This document shows positions 52,811 through 60,996 of a DNA stretch of 64,000 nt, piece by piece. The notes below the pieces were generated by a model. That model saw only the letters and a program-made list of their open reading frames with translations. It did not search any database and had not been told where the DNA came from. Positions within the stretch are counted from its first letter, which is position 1. Each line of letters starts with the position of its first letter. Source of the stretch: JAICLK01 sp963810525 (GTDB lineage Bacteria; Patescibacteriota; Saccharimonadia; Saccharimonadales; UBA4665); NCBI GenBank assembly GCA_963810525.1, contig CAWENB010000003.1, positions 62,001-126,000 of the forward strand, read 5' to 3'. A program made the translations under genes and the position numbers.

Positions 52811-54745
52811 CTAGCTCTTTTCGTCTTTATCGTCGACAACTTCACCTTCGACCGGCTTATCGGATTTTTTGTCGTCGGATGAGGGACCTTCGGGTTTGTC
52901 TTCTTCGGTTGGATTTGCATCTTTCTGGACCTGCTCGTACATTTTGGCGCCAATGGGCATGATCTTGTCGTTAAGTTCTTTAGCGGCCGTTTCGAGTGCT
53001 TCGTTGTCGGCTTTGTCGTCGGCCACGACTTTCTTGGCTGCATCGATGGCTTCGTTCAGGGTCTTCATATCTTCGTCGGCCAGCTTGTCCTGTATGCTCT
53101 TTCTTCAGCTTTTCAGCCTGGTAGACAGCGCTGTCGAGCAAGTTGCGGGCTTCGACTGCTTCTTTCGCTTCTTTATCTTCCTCAGCGTGGTCTTCGGCTT
53201 CTTTGGCCATTTTCTCGACTTCGATTTTGTCGAGGTTGCCGCTGAACCGCTAATGGTAATATTCTGCTCTTTGCCGGTACCTTTGTCCTTAGCGGTGACG
53301 TTCAGGATGCCGTTGGCGTCGATGTTAAAGGTCACTTCGATCTGCGGAACGCCGCGCGGCGCCGGCGGGATACCGTCGAGAATGAAGCGGCCGAGCGATT
53401 TGTTGCCTTCGATCATGTCGCGTTCGCCCTGAGCCGACGTGGACTTCCACCTGCGGCTGGTTGTCGGCGGCGGTCGAAAAGACTTCGGACTTGGAGGTCG
53501 GAATGGTGGTGTTACGCTCGATCAGCTTGGTCATGACGCCGCCCATGGTCTCGATACCAAGGACAGCGGCGTGACGTCCAAGCAGCAGCACGTCTTTGAC
53601 ATCGCCCTGCAGTACGCCGCCTTGGATGGCGGCGCCGATGGCTACGACCTCGTCCGGGTTGACGCCCTTCATCGGATTCTTTGCCGAAGATTTTCTTGAC
53701 CTTTTCTTGTACGGCCGGCATGCGGGTCATGCCGCCGACCAGCACGACGGCGTCGATGTCGCTGGCTTTGAGCTTGGCGTCTTTCAGAGCCTTTTCGCAC
53801 GGCTCGGCGGTTTTGTCGATCAGCTCAGCTCACCAGGCTCTCCAGCTTGGCGCGGGTTAGTTTGTGCTCAAAATGCTTCGGGCCTTCGGCGTCGGCCGTC
53901 AGGAACGGCAGGTTAATGTCGACTTCTTGGGCGGTACTGAGTTCGATCTTGGCTTTTTCGGCTTCGTCGCGCAGGCGCTGCATGGCGGCTTTGTCGTCGC
54001 TCACGTCGATACCATTTTCTTTTTTGAACTCGTCGGCAAAGTAGTTGACGATGACGCGGTCAAAGTCGGCGCCGCCGAGGTGCGTGTCGCCGTTGGTGAC
54101 TCTTCACTTCAAATACGCCGTCGCCGAGCTCCAGGATGGAGACGTCGAACGTGCCGCCGCCGAGGTCGTAGACGGCAATTTTTTCGTCCTTTTTTTCGCT
54201 TTGTCGAGGCCATAAGCCAAAGCGGCGGCCGTTGGCTCGTTAATAATGCGCTTGACTTCCAGGCCGGCGATTTTGCCGGCGTCTTTGGTGGCCTGGCGCT
54301 GGCTGTCATCGAAGTAGGCCGGCACGGTGATAACAGCTTCGGTGACCTTGTCGCCCAAGAAAGCTTTCGGCGTCGGCTTTGAGCTTGCCGAGGATCATGG
54401 CGCTGATTTCTTCTGGGCAGTATTCTTTGTCGCCCATCTTGACCTTCACGCCATTGCCGCTTTTGACGATTTCGTAGCCCATCAGCTTGATGTCGCGCTG
54501 AACTTCTTTGTCATTAAAGTTGCGGCCAATCAGACGCTTAACTTCATAAATCGTATTCTTGGGGTTGGTCACTTGCTGGCGGCGGGCCACTTGCCCGACC
54601 AGCCGCTCGCCATTCTTATTGACTGCTACAACCGAAGGCGTCGTGCGGTTACCTTCTGATTAGCGATAATTTCCGGTTTGCCGGATTGCATCACGGCCAT
54701 CGCCGAGTTGGTCGTTCCTAGGTCAATTCCGATAATTTTACCCAT
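52811..54745 (-). pseudogene. dnaK: dnaK, interrupted by about eleven small indels
   Basis: Joined across frames, the reading gives a normal ~640-residue Hsp70: GIDLGTTNSAMAV, LIGRNFNDKEVQ, VPAYFDDSQRQATKDAG, IINEPTAAALAYGLDK, VYDLGGGTFDVSILELG, the substrate domain with DGIPPAPRGVPQIEVTF, and an acidic tail ending KDEKS. Breaks lie near 54656, 54355, 54193, 54099, 53827, 53676, 53580, 53561, 53434, 53240 and 53097. Most are one-base changes and between them the protein reads perfectly. DnaK is essential and codon use is intact, so a faulty consensus sequence is more likely than decay. Start ATG 54745; the gene is under a CIRCE operator. Confidence 0.9.
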
Positions 54746-54810
54746 ATGAATATTACCCTTTCGTTAGCAAATAGCTTATTGGAGTGCTAAAACACATTCT
54801 AGCATAAAAA

Positions 54811-54837
54811 ATTAGCACTCATAAGTCAAGAGTGCCA
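54811..54837. promoter_or_regulatory. CIRCE operator upstream of dnaK
   Basis: TTAGCACTC-N9-GAGTGCCAA, one mismatch from the perfect CIRCE palindrome, 66 bp upstream of dnaK. A further half-site GAGTGCTAA lies at 54782-54790. The HrcA repressor encoded at 58383-59087 should bind here and be released on heat stress. Confidence 0.92.
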
Positions 54838-54844
54838 AATAAAT

Positions 54845-55183
54845 CTACTCGCCGGTGCCGGAATCTGGAAAAACGGCATCTACCCCCACCATTCTTCGCA
54901 TAAGGTCTACTTCCGGACAGGCATACAGCGGGCGAGATTGCGGGCCAGACGGTACCCTGCCGAAAATATGACGCAACTCTCTGCAGCGCTTAGGCCGCTG
55001 AAATCTCATTGCGGTCAATACCGCCTGCCCTTGATCCATTTCCAATATTAATTCTCTGTCCGCTTGATCTTCGGGATTGACACGCAACACTTCAACAACT
55101 GCTGCCAGACTGCCCACTTCGCCCGCAAGCTTTCGTAAGGGGCAACGATTGCAAAGTTCAGTATTTCTCTCCACACAGGCCAC
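54845..55183 (-). CDS. Hypothetical Cys-containing protein between grpE and dnaK
   Basis: 112 residues from GTG 55183, with GGAG four nt upstream. It begins ACVERNTELCNRCPLRKL, giving a C-x2-C pair plus further Cys (KRCREL, YACPEVD), so a small metal site is possible. No family recognised. It lies on the same strand as grpE and dnaK, 7 bp from the CIRCE, but nothing else ties it to chaperone function. Confidence 0.5.
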   Translation of the reverse strand: MACVERNTELCNRCPLRKLAGEVGSLAAVVEVLRVNPEDQADRELILEMDQGQAVLTAMRFQRPKRCRELRHIFGRVPSGPQSRPLYACPEVDLMRRMVGVDAVFPDSGTGE

Positions 55184-55271
55184 TTTACTCCACTTTGTTG
55201 CTATCTGCAGCCGACAGGCTGCTTACTGCACGGTTATTCCACGACAGGCTGTGCAACTATACCTTCTGCCA

Positions 55272-55817
55272 CTACTGATTCTTAACCTTGACCATCGCAT
55301 GCCTGATGACATCGGGCCCGAGCTTATACCCGGACTGGAGTTCTTCGGATACTACTTCCTGCGTGCCGTCACCGTCTTCCATCGTAACAGCCTCGTGGAC
55401 TACCGGATCGAATGGTTCGCCGACGGTTTTTATTTTTTCGATACCGATGTCGGCAAGCGTTTTCTCGAATTGCTTGACGATACCTTGCACGCCTTTGATG
55501 TAGTCATTGTCGTCAAGATCCTCGGGAACGTGCTTGAGCGCGCGCTCGAAGTTATCGATGACCGGTAGCAGTTCGCGGATGACATTTGCCTTAACAACAT
55601 TTTTGAGCGAGGCAATCTGCTCTTCGTGCCGCCGCCGTAGGTTTACCGCGTCGGCTCGCTCCCGCTGTAAGGCTCCGGTGAGATCGGCAATTTGAGCCTG
55701 CAACTCATCGATTTGGCGTTTATGATTTGATACTTGGGCAGCCCCGACCGCATCGTCACCATGCGATGATTTAGCGTCTTGTTCCGGACTGTTTGCAGGT
55801 GAATTTTTCTGAGCCAT
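55272..55817 (-). CDS. grpE: GrpE nucleotide-exchange factor
   Basis: 181 residues: polar N-terminus, long coiled coil (QIDELQAQIADLTGALQRERADAVN, in parts), then the GrpE core with ELLPVIDNFERALKHVPED, GVQGIVKQFEKTLADIGIEKI and FDPVVHEAVTMED. It exchanges ADP on DnaK. It precedes dnaK, but the hypothetical gene and the CIRCE/promoter lie between them. Confidence 0.95.
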   Translation of the reverse strand: MAQKNSPANSPEQDAKSSHGDDAVGAAQVSNHKRQIDELQAQIADLTGALQRERADAVNLRRRHEEQIASLKNVVKANVIRELLPVIDNFERALKHVPEDLDDNDYIKGVQGIVKQFEKTLADIGIEKIKTVGEPFDPVVHEAVTMEDGDGTQEVVSEELQSGYKLGPDVIRHAMVKVKNQ

Positions 55818-55855
55818 AACCCTTCTACTCTTTAATTATGCATAAGCCGATAATC

Positions 55856-56059
55856 TCATTGTGGCTGTTTGTAAAGCAGCCAGTCCCATCTCGTCAAATT
55901 GCAATTGGCGACCAAGGTCCCATACCTCCTGATAAGCTGCGTCTGCAACGATTTGACTGCCTTGAGCACGGGCATATTGCTCACGCACCACGCGCGATAT
56001 ACCGGGCAATAGTACGTCGCATCAGGTGAGGTAGCGGCAAACGACTCTAGCTTGCTCAT
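55856..56059 (-). CDS. Doubtful small ORF
   Basis: 67 residues from ATG 56059 (SKLESFAATSPDATYYCPVY and on, ending LLYKQPQ). It is the best candidate in the space between grpE and the first GH16 gene, with TATATC 10 nt before the ATG. No family, and the frame could be chance. Confidence 0.28.
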   Translation of the reverse strand: MSKLESFAATSPDATYYCPVYRAWCVSNMPVLKAVKSLQTQLIRRYGTLVANCNLTRWDWLLYKQPQ

Positions 56060-56146
56060 CACACGTAAGGATATACCGGTTAGCACTCAGCCGTCAAGAG
56101 CGCTAACATATCCCACTTGCTTCATATATGCATTCTAATGTTTACT

Positions 56147-57247
56147 CTATTTCCAGACTCGAACATAGTCAACCTTCATCGTCTGTGGCACTGATACAGG
56201 GCCGCCGACGTTATTTTGCGGTCCGGTCGTGTTGTCTACCAGCAGGAACATGGGGGCGCTTGTCACTCCTTGGGTAATTGTCCCCACCACGCTACCATCG
56301 TAGTAGTACTTTATCGAACCGGGTTGCCAATCCACGGCGTACGTATGCCAGCCCGTGAAGTCTTGGCCTTGCTGGAAGCTGCCTTGCCAAACGGGATTAC
56401 CGCCACTGGGATACATGAAATGCCAACCGGCAGAGCCATGAAACCCCTCGAATATATCTATCTCGCCGTTAGCCGGCCAGTTTTCACCCGTCAGCCACCA
56501 TGCGGGCCAGTTATCGATAGTACCGCCGGAACCGGGAGCGTATACCCTGGCCTCAAAGTAACCGTAAGCCTGCGAGAACTTATTCTCGGTGTCCATTTGC
56601 GCGCCGGTATATTGGTATGATGTGCCACCGACGGAGCATGATTTGTTCTGTAGCGCCAGGTTAAGGTAGCCACCACTAACTGAAACTGATGATGGTGAGT
56701 AACAGTCATATTCCTGAGTATTATTCGGAGCCTGCGGGCCTTCAACGGCCCATTTCGATGTATTTACTGACGCACCGCTAAACTCATCATCGAACGTCGG
56801 CGAGCCCCAGCCACCGGCACCGGTCCCGCTATTGCTGCCGTTCATACAAGGAGCTACTACGCCACCGCTAGTGCAACCACCGGAGGGAGTGTTTGATCCG
56901 CCTGAACCACCACCAGAGCCACCGGATGAGCCTCCACCTGAACCTCCTTTTGACCCCCCGCCTGAACCCCCGCCGCTTGTGCCGGTTGAAGTGTTGCCTA
57001 GTTGCACTGCTATACCGCTCGAAGCGGCCGAATCACTCACTATCTTTGCGCCACCGCTAAGCGTTCCCGACTCTGCTTCCGAGGCGGCAGAATACGTAGC
57101 TGCATGGGCAGCAAATAAAATGTACACCCCTACCAGACCAAATATAAGAACGAATGCTCCGCTAGACAGACGGGTGGCGCCAAGAGCAGCGATCTTTGCT
57201 TTGAGCTTTTTAACCAAAGATCTTACTTTAGAGTTTCTTTTACTCAC
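56147..57247 (-). CDS. Secreted GH16 beta-glucanase-like enzyme
   Basis: 366 residues. Basic N-terminus and membrane/signal helix (~30-47, AHAA cleavage-type end), shared exported module at 50-84, a Gly/Ser linker (~88-125) and a GH16 domain. The catalytic motif is GEIDIFE at 261-267 (nucleophile E262, D264, acid/base E267), preceded by AQMDTENKFSQAYGYFEARV. GH16 enzymes cleave beta-1,3/1,4-glucans, agars or xyloglucan; substrate unknown. Start is GTG 57247. Lies next to a second GH16 gene. Confidence 0.88.
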   Translation of the reverse strand: MSKRNSKVRSLVKKLKAKIAALGATRLSSGAFVLIFGLVGVYILFAAHAATYSAASEAESGTLSGGAKIVSDSAASSGIAVQLGNTSTGTSGGGSGGGSKGGSGGGSSGGSGGGSGGSNTPSGGCTSGGVVAPCMNGSNSGTGAGGWGSPTFDDEFSGASVNTSKWAVEGPQAPNNTQEYDCYSPSSVSVSGGYLNLALQNKSCSVGGTSYQYTGAQMDTENKFSQAYGYFEARVYAPGSGGTIDNWPAWWLTGENWPANGEIDIFEGFHGSAGWHFMYPSGGNPVWQGSFQQGQDFTGWHTYAVDWQPGSIKYYYDGSVVGTITQGVTSAPMFLLVDNTTGPQNNVGGPVSVPQTMKVDYVRVWK

Positions 57248-57315
57248 CGTAGTTATCTTGCTGTTTCTGCATGCATAATTGTGTCTGCTTCGCCTTATGC
57301 TTATTAAAAACGCTC

Positions 57316-58323
57316 TTATTTATACATGTGCGCCCAGTCGATGTCCATCTCACCCGGATCAACCGGTGTACTGCCGCTCAGGTTGTCGAGCTGGATGGTG
57401 AGATTACTATCGGCAAGCGGGTTGAATGAGCTGATGTCGCTAGTACTCCACCATTTCGTGCCATCGATGTAACCGGTCATACTGTTGGCCGTCCATTGGA
57501 TTCCGTAGACATGCCACTTCGAATAGTCGACTGAGTTACTCGGCAAAACATAACAGTTCTGACTCGGATTACTTGTGCAGTGCAGGAATCCACCCGCAGG
57601 ATTGCCGATATCTGTTTCAAAGAAATCCAATTCGCTGGTCCATTGGCCGTCGCCCGGCCATAGAATAAGCACGGGGTGCGGCTCCGACCCGTTGGAGTTA
57701 CCTGTAGAGTATGCCCGCATCCTCACTTCCCAGTAACCATACTGTTGATCAAAGCCGTTCATCCAGCCGCCGCACGTAGCGCCATTTGAGTCTTGCTTCA
57801 GCTCCAGCATGCCGCCGGTAACGGTGCACTGACTTGGGGTACGACCGGTTCCGACGACCGTACCGCTGCCGCCACCGCTGTAAGGGGCGAAGGCACCTAA
57901 GCCATTATTAAAGTCTTCGCATGCCGAGATGGTGTAGCCCGTAACAGGGGCAGTGGGCTTTGGATGAGGGCAGGTGGCTGCCGTAGGCGAAGACGACGAG
58001 GAACCGGAGCCGCCGGATGAGCCTCCACTACCTTTACTTCCGCTGGAACTACTGCCACCGCCGCCCGTGCTGCCCTGGTTCCCGAACTTCACCGCCGCAT
58101 CGCCCGAAGCCGCCGAATCACTAACGATCTTTGCACCGCCCCCCAGTGTACCCGATTCGGTTTCTGAAGTCGCGGCATAACTCGCTGCGTGACTAGCCTG
58201 CAGTAATGCCACGCCAATACCGCCAAAACCCAGCACCACAATCACGATTGCAAGGGTTCTGGCATTTATCCACTTTCGGTACATAGATGCATGCGGGCGT
58301 TTTTTTGACACTTGATGTTTCAT
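57316..58323 (-). CDS. Secreted GH16-like enzyme, second copy
   Basis: 335 residues with the same plan as the neighbour: helix ~23-42 (VVLGFGGIGVALLQASHA), shared module at 47-81, Gly/Ser linker (~84-112) and a GH16-type domain. The active-site motif is ELDFFE at 231-236, keeping the E-x-D-x-x-E spacing, though the flanking sequence differs from the first enzyme. The two are therefore diverged paralogues and probably act on different linkages. CATAAG lies 8 nt before the ATG. Confidence 0.83.
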   Translation of the reverse strand: MKHQVSKKRPHASMYRKWINARTLAIVIVVLGFGGIGVALLQASHAASYAATSETESGTLGGGAKIVSDSAASGDAAVKFGNQGSTGGGGSSSSGSKGSGGSSGGSGSSSSSPTAATCPHPKPTAPVTGYTISACEDFNNGLGAFAPYSGGGSGTVVGTGRTPSQCTVTGGMLELKQDSNGATCGGWMNGFDQQYGYWEVRMRAYSTGNSNGSEPHPVLILWPGDGQWTSELDFFETDIGNPAGGFLHCTSNPSQNCYVLPSNSVDYSKWHVYGIQWTANSMTGYIDGTKWWSTSDISSFNPLADSNLTIQLDNLSGSTPVDPGEMDIDWAHMYK

Positions 58324-58382
58324 TAGTACTACTTATGCTATTCCAAGTGTAGATGGCATAAGATGGCATGTCAAAGGCTGCG

Positions 58383-59087
58383 CTATTCGTACAGCACTTC
58401 TTCCAATGCTTCGCCAGCGTGGCGCACGAGCGTCATGACATCGCGGTAACTCTGTCGGGTTGGACCGAGGATACCAATATAGCTTTGATCGGAATACGGA
58501 CTGTGAAATTTACTGATTATCAGTGTGCAGCCGGCAGTACGGCCGATGGGGTTCTCGCCGCCGATGTAAACGCTCAATGGTTTGTTGGGAGCGGCTTCAC
58601 GCAGCCAGGGTTCGAGATTATCAAGCAAATGCGCGACTTGCTGCACCTGCCCGCGCTGCATAAATTCCGGCTGGCCGAACAGATTCGACAGACCGCTCAT
58701 GTAGAGCTGGTGGCCGATTGTGGCCAAGCCAAGGTTGTGCGTGAGTTCGACAAGTGTATCAACCGCGTTACGAATGGTGCGTTCAGGTAGTCCGCCACTG
58801 GCCACGCGGGCCGTCAGCGCCCGTTCGGCGCGCGGTCCCGGCATCAGCTCATTCTCATCGCTGAGACTATTCACATAGAACCGGTAGCCTTTGTCGGACG
58901 GCACTCGGCCAGCACTGGTGTGCGGCTGAGTAATATAACCCAGACGCTCCAGCTCCGCCATTTCGGCGCGAATCGTCGCGCTGCTCACGCCAAAAACTTT
59001 CGCCAGTAAGCTCGACCCTACGGGGCTAGCTACTTCGGCATACTGCTCAATTATGGCTGACAATATCTGCTGCTGGCGTTCAGTCAT
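58383..59087 (-). CDS. hrcA: HrcA heat-shock repressor (short form)
   Basis: 234 residues. The winged helix ASPVGSSLLAKVFGVSSATIRAEMAELERLGYI (in parts), HTSAGRVPSDKGYRFYV and the GAF-like end (GPTRQSYRDVMTLV) identify HrcA. Usual length is ~340; the inserted dimerisation region is reduced here. A CIRCE lies 40 bp upstream, so it represses itself as well as dnaK. -10 TATACT overlaps 59116-59121. Confidence 0.92.
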   Translation of the reverse strand: MTERQQQILSAIIEQYAEVASPVGSSLLAKVFGVSSATIRAEMAELERLGYITQPHTSAGRVPSDKGYRFYVNSLSDENELMPGPRAERALTARVASGGLPERTIRNAVDTLVELTHNLGLATIGHQLYMSGLSNLFGQPEFMQRGQVQQVAHLLDNLEPWLREAAPNKPLSVYIGGENPIGRTAGCTLIISKFHSPYSDQSYIGILGPTRQSYRDVMTLVRHAGEALEEVLYE

Positions 59088-59126
59088 ACAAATCCCGGAA
59101 GTTAAATCTACTTAAGTATAAGATTT

Positions 59127-59153
59127 TTGGCACTCATAAGTCAAGAGTGCCAG
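59127..59153. promoter_or_regulatory. CIRCE operator upstream of hrcA
   Basis: TTGGCACTC-N9-GAGTGCCAG. The 9-nt spacer ATAAGTCAA is identical to that of the dnaK site, although spacers are normally free to vary. Confidence 0.9.
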
Positions 59154-59224
59154 GATTCATCGTCTATCAGACTACAGTATGCCGACGCGCAGCGCTCCGG
59201 TGCTACCGCCGACCGCAGATGCGC

Positions 59225-59758
59225 TCATGTACGTGACGCGACCCCGCACCCCGCAGTCGTAGCCAACCGGAGGAACTCGGCGCGGGTAGCGGCATTCGAT
59301 TTGAAGTTACCCTTTACGCACGAGGTAGTCGTGAAGCTGCCCGGCTTTTGCACGCCGCGCATTTCCATGCATAAATGGCGCGCCTGCAGTACCACGCCAA
59401 CACCCTTTGGCGCTAGTGCTTCCATCAAAAAGTTAGCCACATCCACCGTAATGCGTTCCTGGTTTTGCAATTTATGGCTGAAATGGTCGAGTGTGCGCGC
59501 CAACTTGGAAAGTCCGACGATTTTCTCGTTCGGAATATAAGCAATCGCGCCGACACCAAAGAACGGTACCAGGTGATGCTCGCAAAGACTGTAAAACGGA
59601 ATATTTGTCTGCAGTACCATTTCGTCGTAGCCTTCGTTAGCGAAGGTCGTCAGCTCAAATGATTCCGGCTGCAAAAACTCTTGCAGAAACTTTTCGTAGC
59701 GTCTTGGAGTATTACGCAGCCCCTCGCGGGTCGGATCTTCGTCGATCAGCGGCAGCAA
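59225..59758 (-). CDS. folE: GTP cyclohydrolase I, 5' end cut by an IS
   Basis: GTP to dihydroneopterin triphosphate, first step of folate/pterin synthesis. Family motifs: EDPTREGLRNTPRRY, SLCEHHLVPFFGVG (zinc Cys/His), KLARTLDHFSHKLQNQERI, CMEMRGVQKPGS. Coding similarity continues to 59782, where the IS begins. Removing the IS and one target copy gives ATG TTA ACG ATT GAA GAC..., a normal ~187-residue FolE whose ATG (60883-60885) and AGGAGG (60890-60895) now lie beyond the element. In the present state a TAA stop in the IS end closes the frame. Only non-ATG starts remain: TTG 59758, or ATT 59779, the latter 6 nt after TATTAA in the IS. Confidence 0.88.
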   Translation of the reverse strand: MLPLIDEDPTREGLRNTPRRYEKFLQEFLQPESFELTTFANEGYDEMVLQTNIPFYSLCEHHLVPFFGVGAIAYIPNEKIVGLSKLARTLDHFSHKLQNQERITVDVANFLMEALAPKGVGVVLQARHLCMEMRGVQKPGSFTTTSCVKGNFKSNAATRAEFLRLATTAGCGVASRT

Positions 59759-59774
59759 TTGAGCGATGGTGTCT

Positions 59775-59782
59775 TCAATCGT
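59775..59782. repeat. Left 8-bp target-site duplication
   Basis: TCAATCGT immediately left of the IS, identical to 60872-60879 on the right. It falls in codons 3-5 of folE. Confidence 0.9.
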
Positions 59783-60871
59783 GGCTTAATAACAAAAACT
59801 GGTTGCTGCTAGCGCTTTAAGACGGACAGATTTCTTTGTCATTGTTTTCGTTATTCTTGTAAGTACCAACTAAACAAGGAGTAACGAAGATGACTCGAAA
59901 GAGCTGTCCGTCTTGCTATTGTACCAACGTAAAGAAAAACGGTGTGAGGAACGGTCTACAGCGCTACGTCTGTCGTACCTGCCGTCGGTCATGGAGCAGT
60001 AAAGGCCGCCCTGGCCGTAAGCGAGCTACCCTATGGCACCAGTATGCCTTTGACGGTCGTACCGTGAACAGCTTGGCTAAAGAATACCGGAAAAGTACCG
60101 GTTGCATCCGCGCTCAACTCAATGGCTACAGCCCGCCACGCATCATCCAGAAACCGCGTACCGTAGCCGTCATAATGGATGTTACCTACTTTGGGGACTG
60201 GGGCCTCCTGGTTGTTATTGACCCATATGCAGTGGCGACGCTTGGTGAGAATACGGTGCTGTATTACGCCACGGTAGACGGGACAGAACGCACCGTAGAT
60301 TATGAGGTTGCAACAGATACGATTGAAGCAATGGGCTACAGTATCCTGGCGGTCACCATTGACGGCAGACGAGGCGTACGGACTATGCTGGAGGGCAAAG
60401 GCATACCGGTCCAGCATTGCCAGTTTCACCAGCTTATGACCATCACTCAATGTCTGACCAAGAAGCCACGACTGACGCAAAATATTGAGTTACGAGCGCT
60501 TGCCTTAACGCTCGCTCGGACAGACGAACTAACGTTTGAGGATGCACTCGCTGGTTGGTACAAGAAACATGGGGCATGGCTCAAGGAGCGTGATCCGGTC
60601 ACCAAAAGATATGCCCATGAGCGTACCAGAAGAGCTTATTTTTCCTTGTGTCGCAACCTACCATATCTGTTCACCTACCAAGCCGATTACATACAGGAAA
60701 GTGGCATACGAGTAGCCAACACAACGAGCCCATTAGACGGAAGATTCGGCGTCTGGAAAGACAAGCTCATACCCCACCGTGGAGCCTCAAAACAACGAAT
60801 AATTACGATCCTCTGGAGTTTCTTCTCTAGAAAAACAGATTAGAGTAGACACCAGAATTTGGTGTTAAGCC
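59783..60871 (+). mobile_element. Insertion sequence, IS256/IS1249-like, 1089 bp
   Basis: Ends are imperfect 28-bp terminal inverted repeats (59783-59810 and 60844-60871, 21 of 28 positions equal, both beginning GGCTTAA). It is flanked by a perfect 8-bp target duplication. One transposase gene fills it. The clean duplication and the exact interruption of folE indicate a fairly recent insertion. Confidence 0.9.
59890..60843 (+). CDS. Transposase with N-terminal zinc ribbon
   Basis: 317 residues. CPSC...CRTC forms a zinc ribbon at 7-33 (KNGVRNGLQRYVCRTC), as in IS1249-type members of the IS256/mutator group. The catalytic core shows MDVTYFG (first Asp), TIDGRRG (second Asp), CQFHQL (mutator CxxH) and TTSPLDGRFGVWKDKL. 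That last segment has the place of the usual T(T/S)NxLEG, so the third acidic residue appears to be Asp rather than Glu. AAGGAG precedes the ATG. Family name is by motif only. Confidence 0.85.
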   Translation: MTRKSCPSCYCTNVKKNGVRNGLQRYVCRTCRRSWSSKGRPGRKRATLWHQYAFDGRTVNSLAKEYRKSTGCIRAQLNGYSPPRIIQKPRTVAVIMDVTYFGDWGLLVVIDPYAVATLGENTVLYYATVDGTERTVDYEVATDTIEAMGYSILAVTIDGRRGVRTMLEGKGIPVQHCQFHQLMTITQCLTKKPRLTQNIELRALALTLARTDELTFEDALAGWYKKHGAWLKERDPVTKRYAHERTRRAYFSLCRNLPYLFTYQADYIQESGIRVANTTSPLDGRFGVWKDKLIPHRGASKQRIITILWSFFSRKTD

Positions 60872-60879
60872 TCAATCGT
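60872..60879. repeat. Right 8-bp target-site duplication
   Basis: TCAATCGT directly after the right end of the IS, matching 59775-59782. Confidence 0.9.
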
Positions 60880-60935
60880 TAACATATAACCTCCTGTCTG
60901 TATGGACAAATGCCGCAGGCACGGGGCTCCTGCGG
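60880..60935 (-). promoter_or_regulatory. Stranded 5' end of folE: start codon, RBS and leader hairpin
   Basis: Minus strand: AGGAGG (60890-60895), ttat, then ATG (60883-60885) and TTA, i.e. the first two folE codons cut off by the IS. Upstream lies a 7-bp hairpin CCGCAGG/CCTGCGG (60913-60919, 60929-60935). It has no U-run, so it may be a leader structure of folE instead of a terminator of the preceding gene. Confidence 0.7.
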
Positions 60936-60996
60936 TCGAGTAGTTTACAATCTATCATTTACCATAGCAGACCCGGTTACGATAGCAAATAGTTGA

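Noticed and set aside
52869..54659. Several plus-strand frames across dnaK
   Set aside because: They are antisense of Hsp70 coding sequence and seem favoured only because the minus strand is broken by indels.
52811..54745. Programmed frameshifting in dnaK
   Set aside because: There are about eleven breaks of mixed sign and no slippery site with stem-loop at each; a programmed explanation is not credible.
60913..60935. folE leader hairpin as a tetrahydrofolate riboswitch
   Set aside because: Only a 7-bp hairpin is present; the conserved multi-stem core of known THF riboswitches is not visible, so it is kept as an unassigned hairpin.
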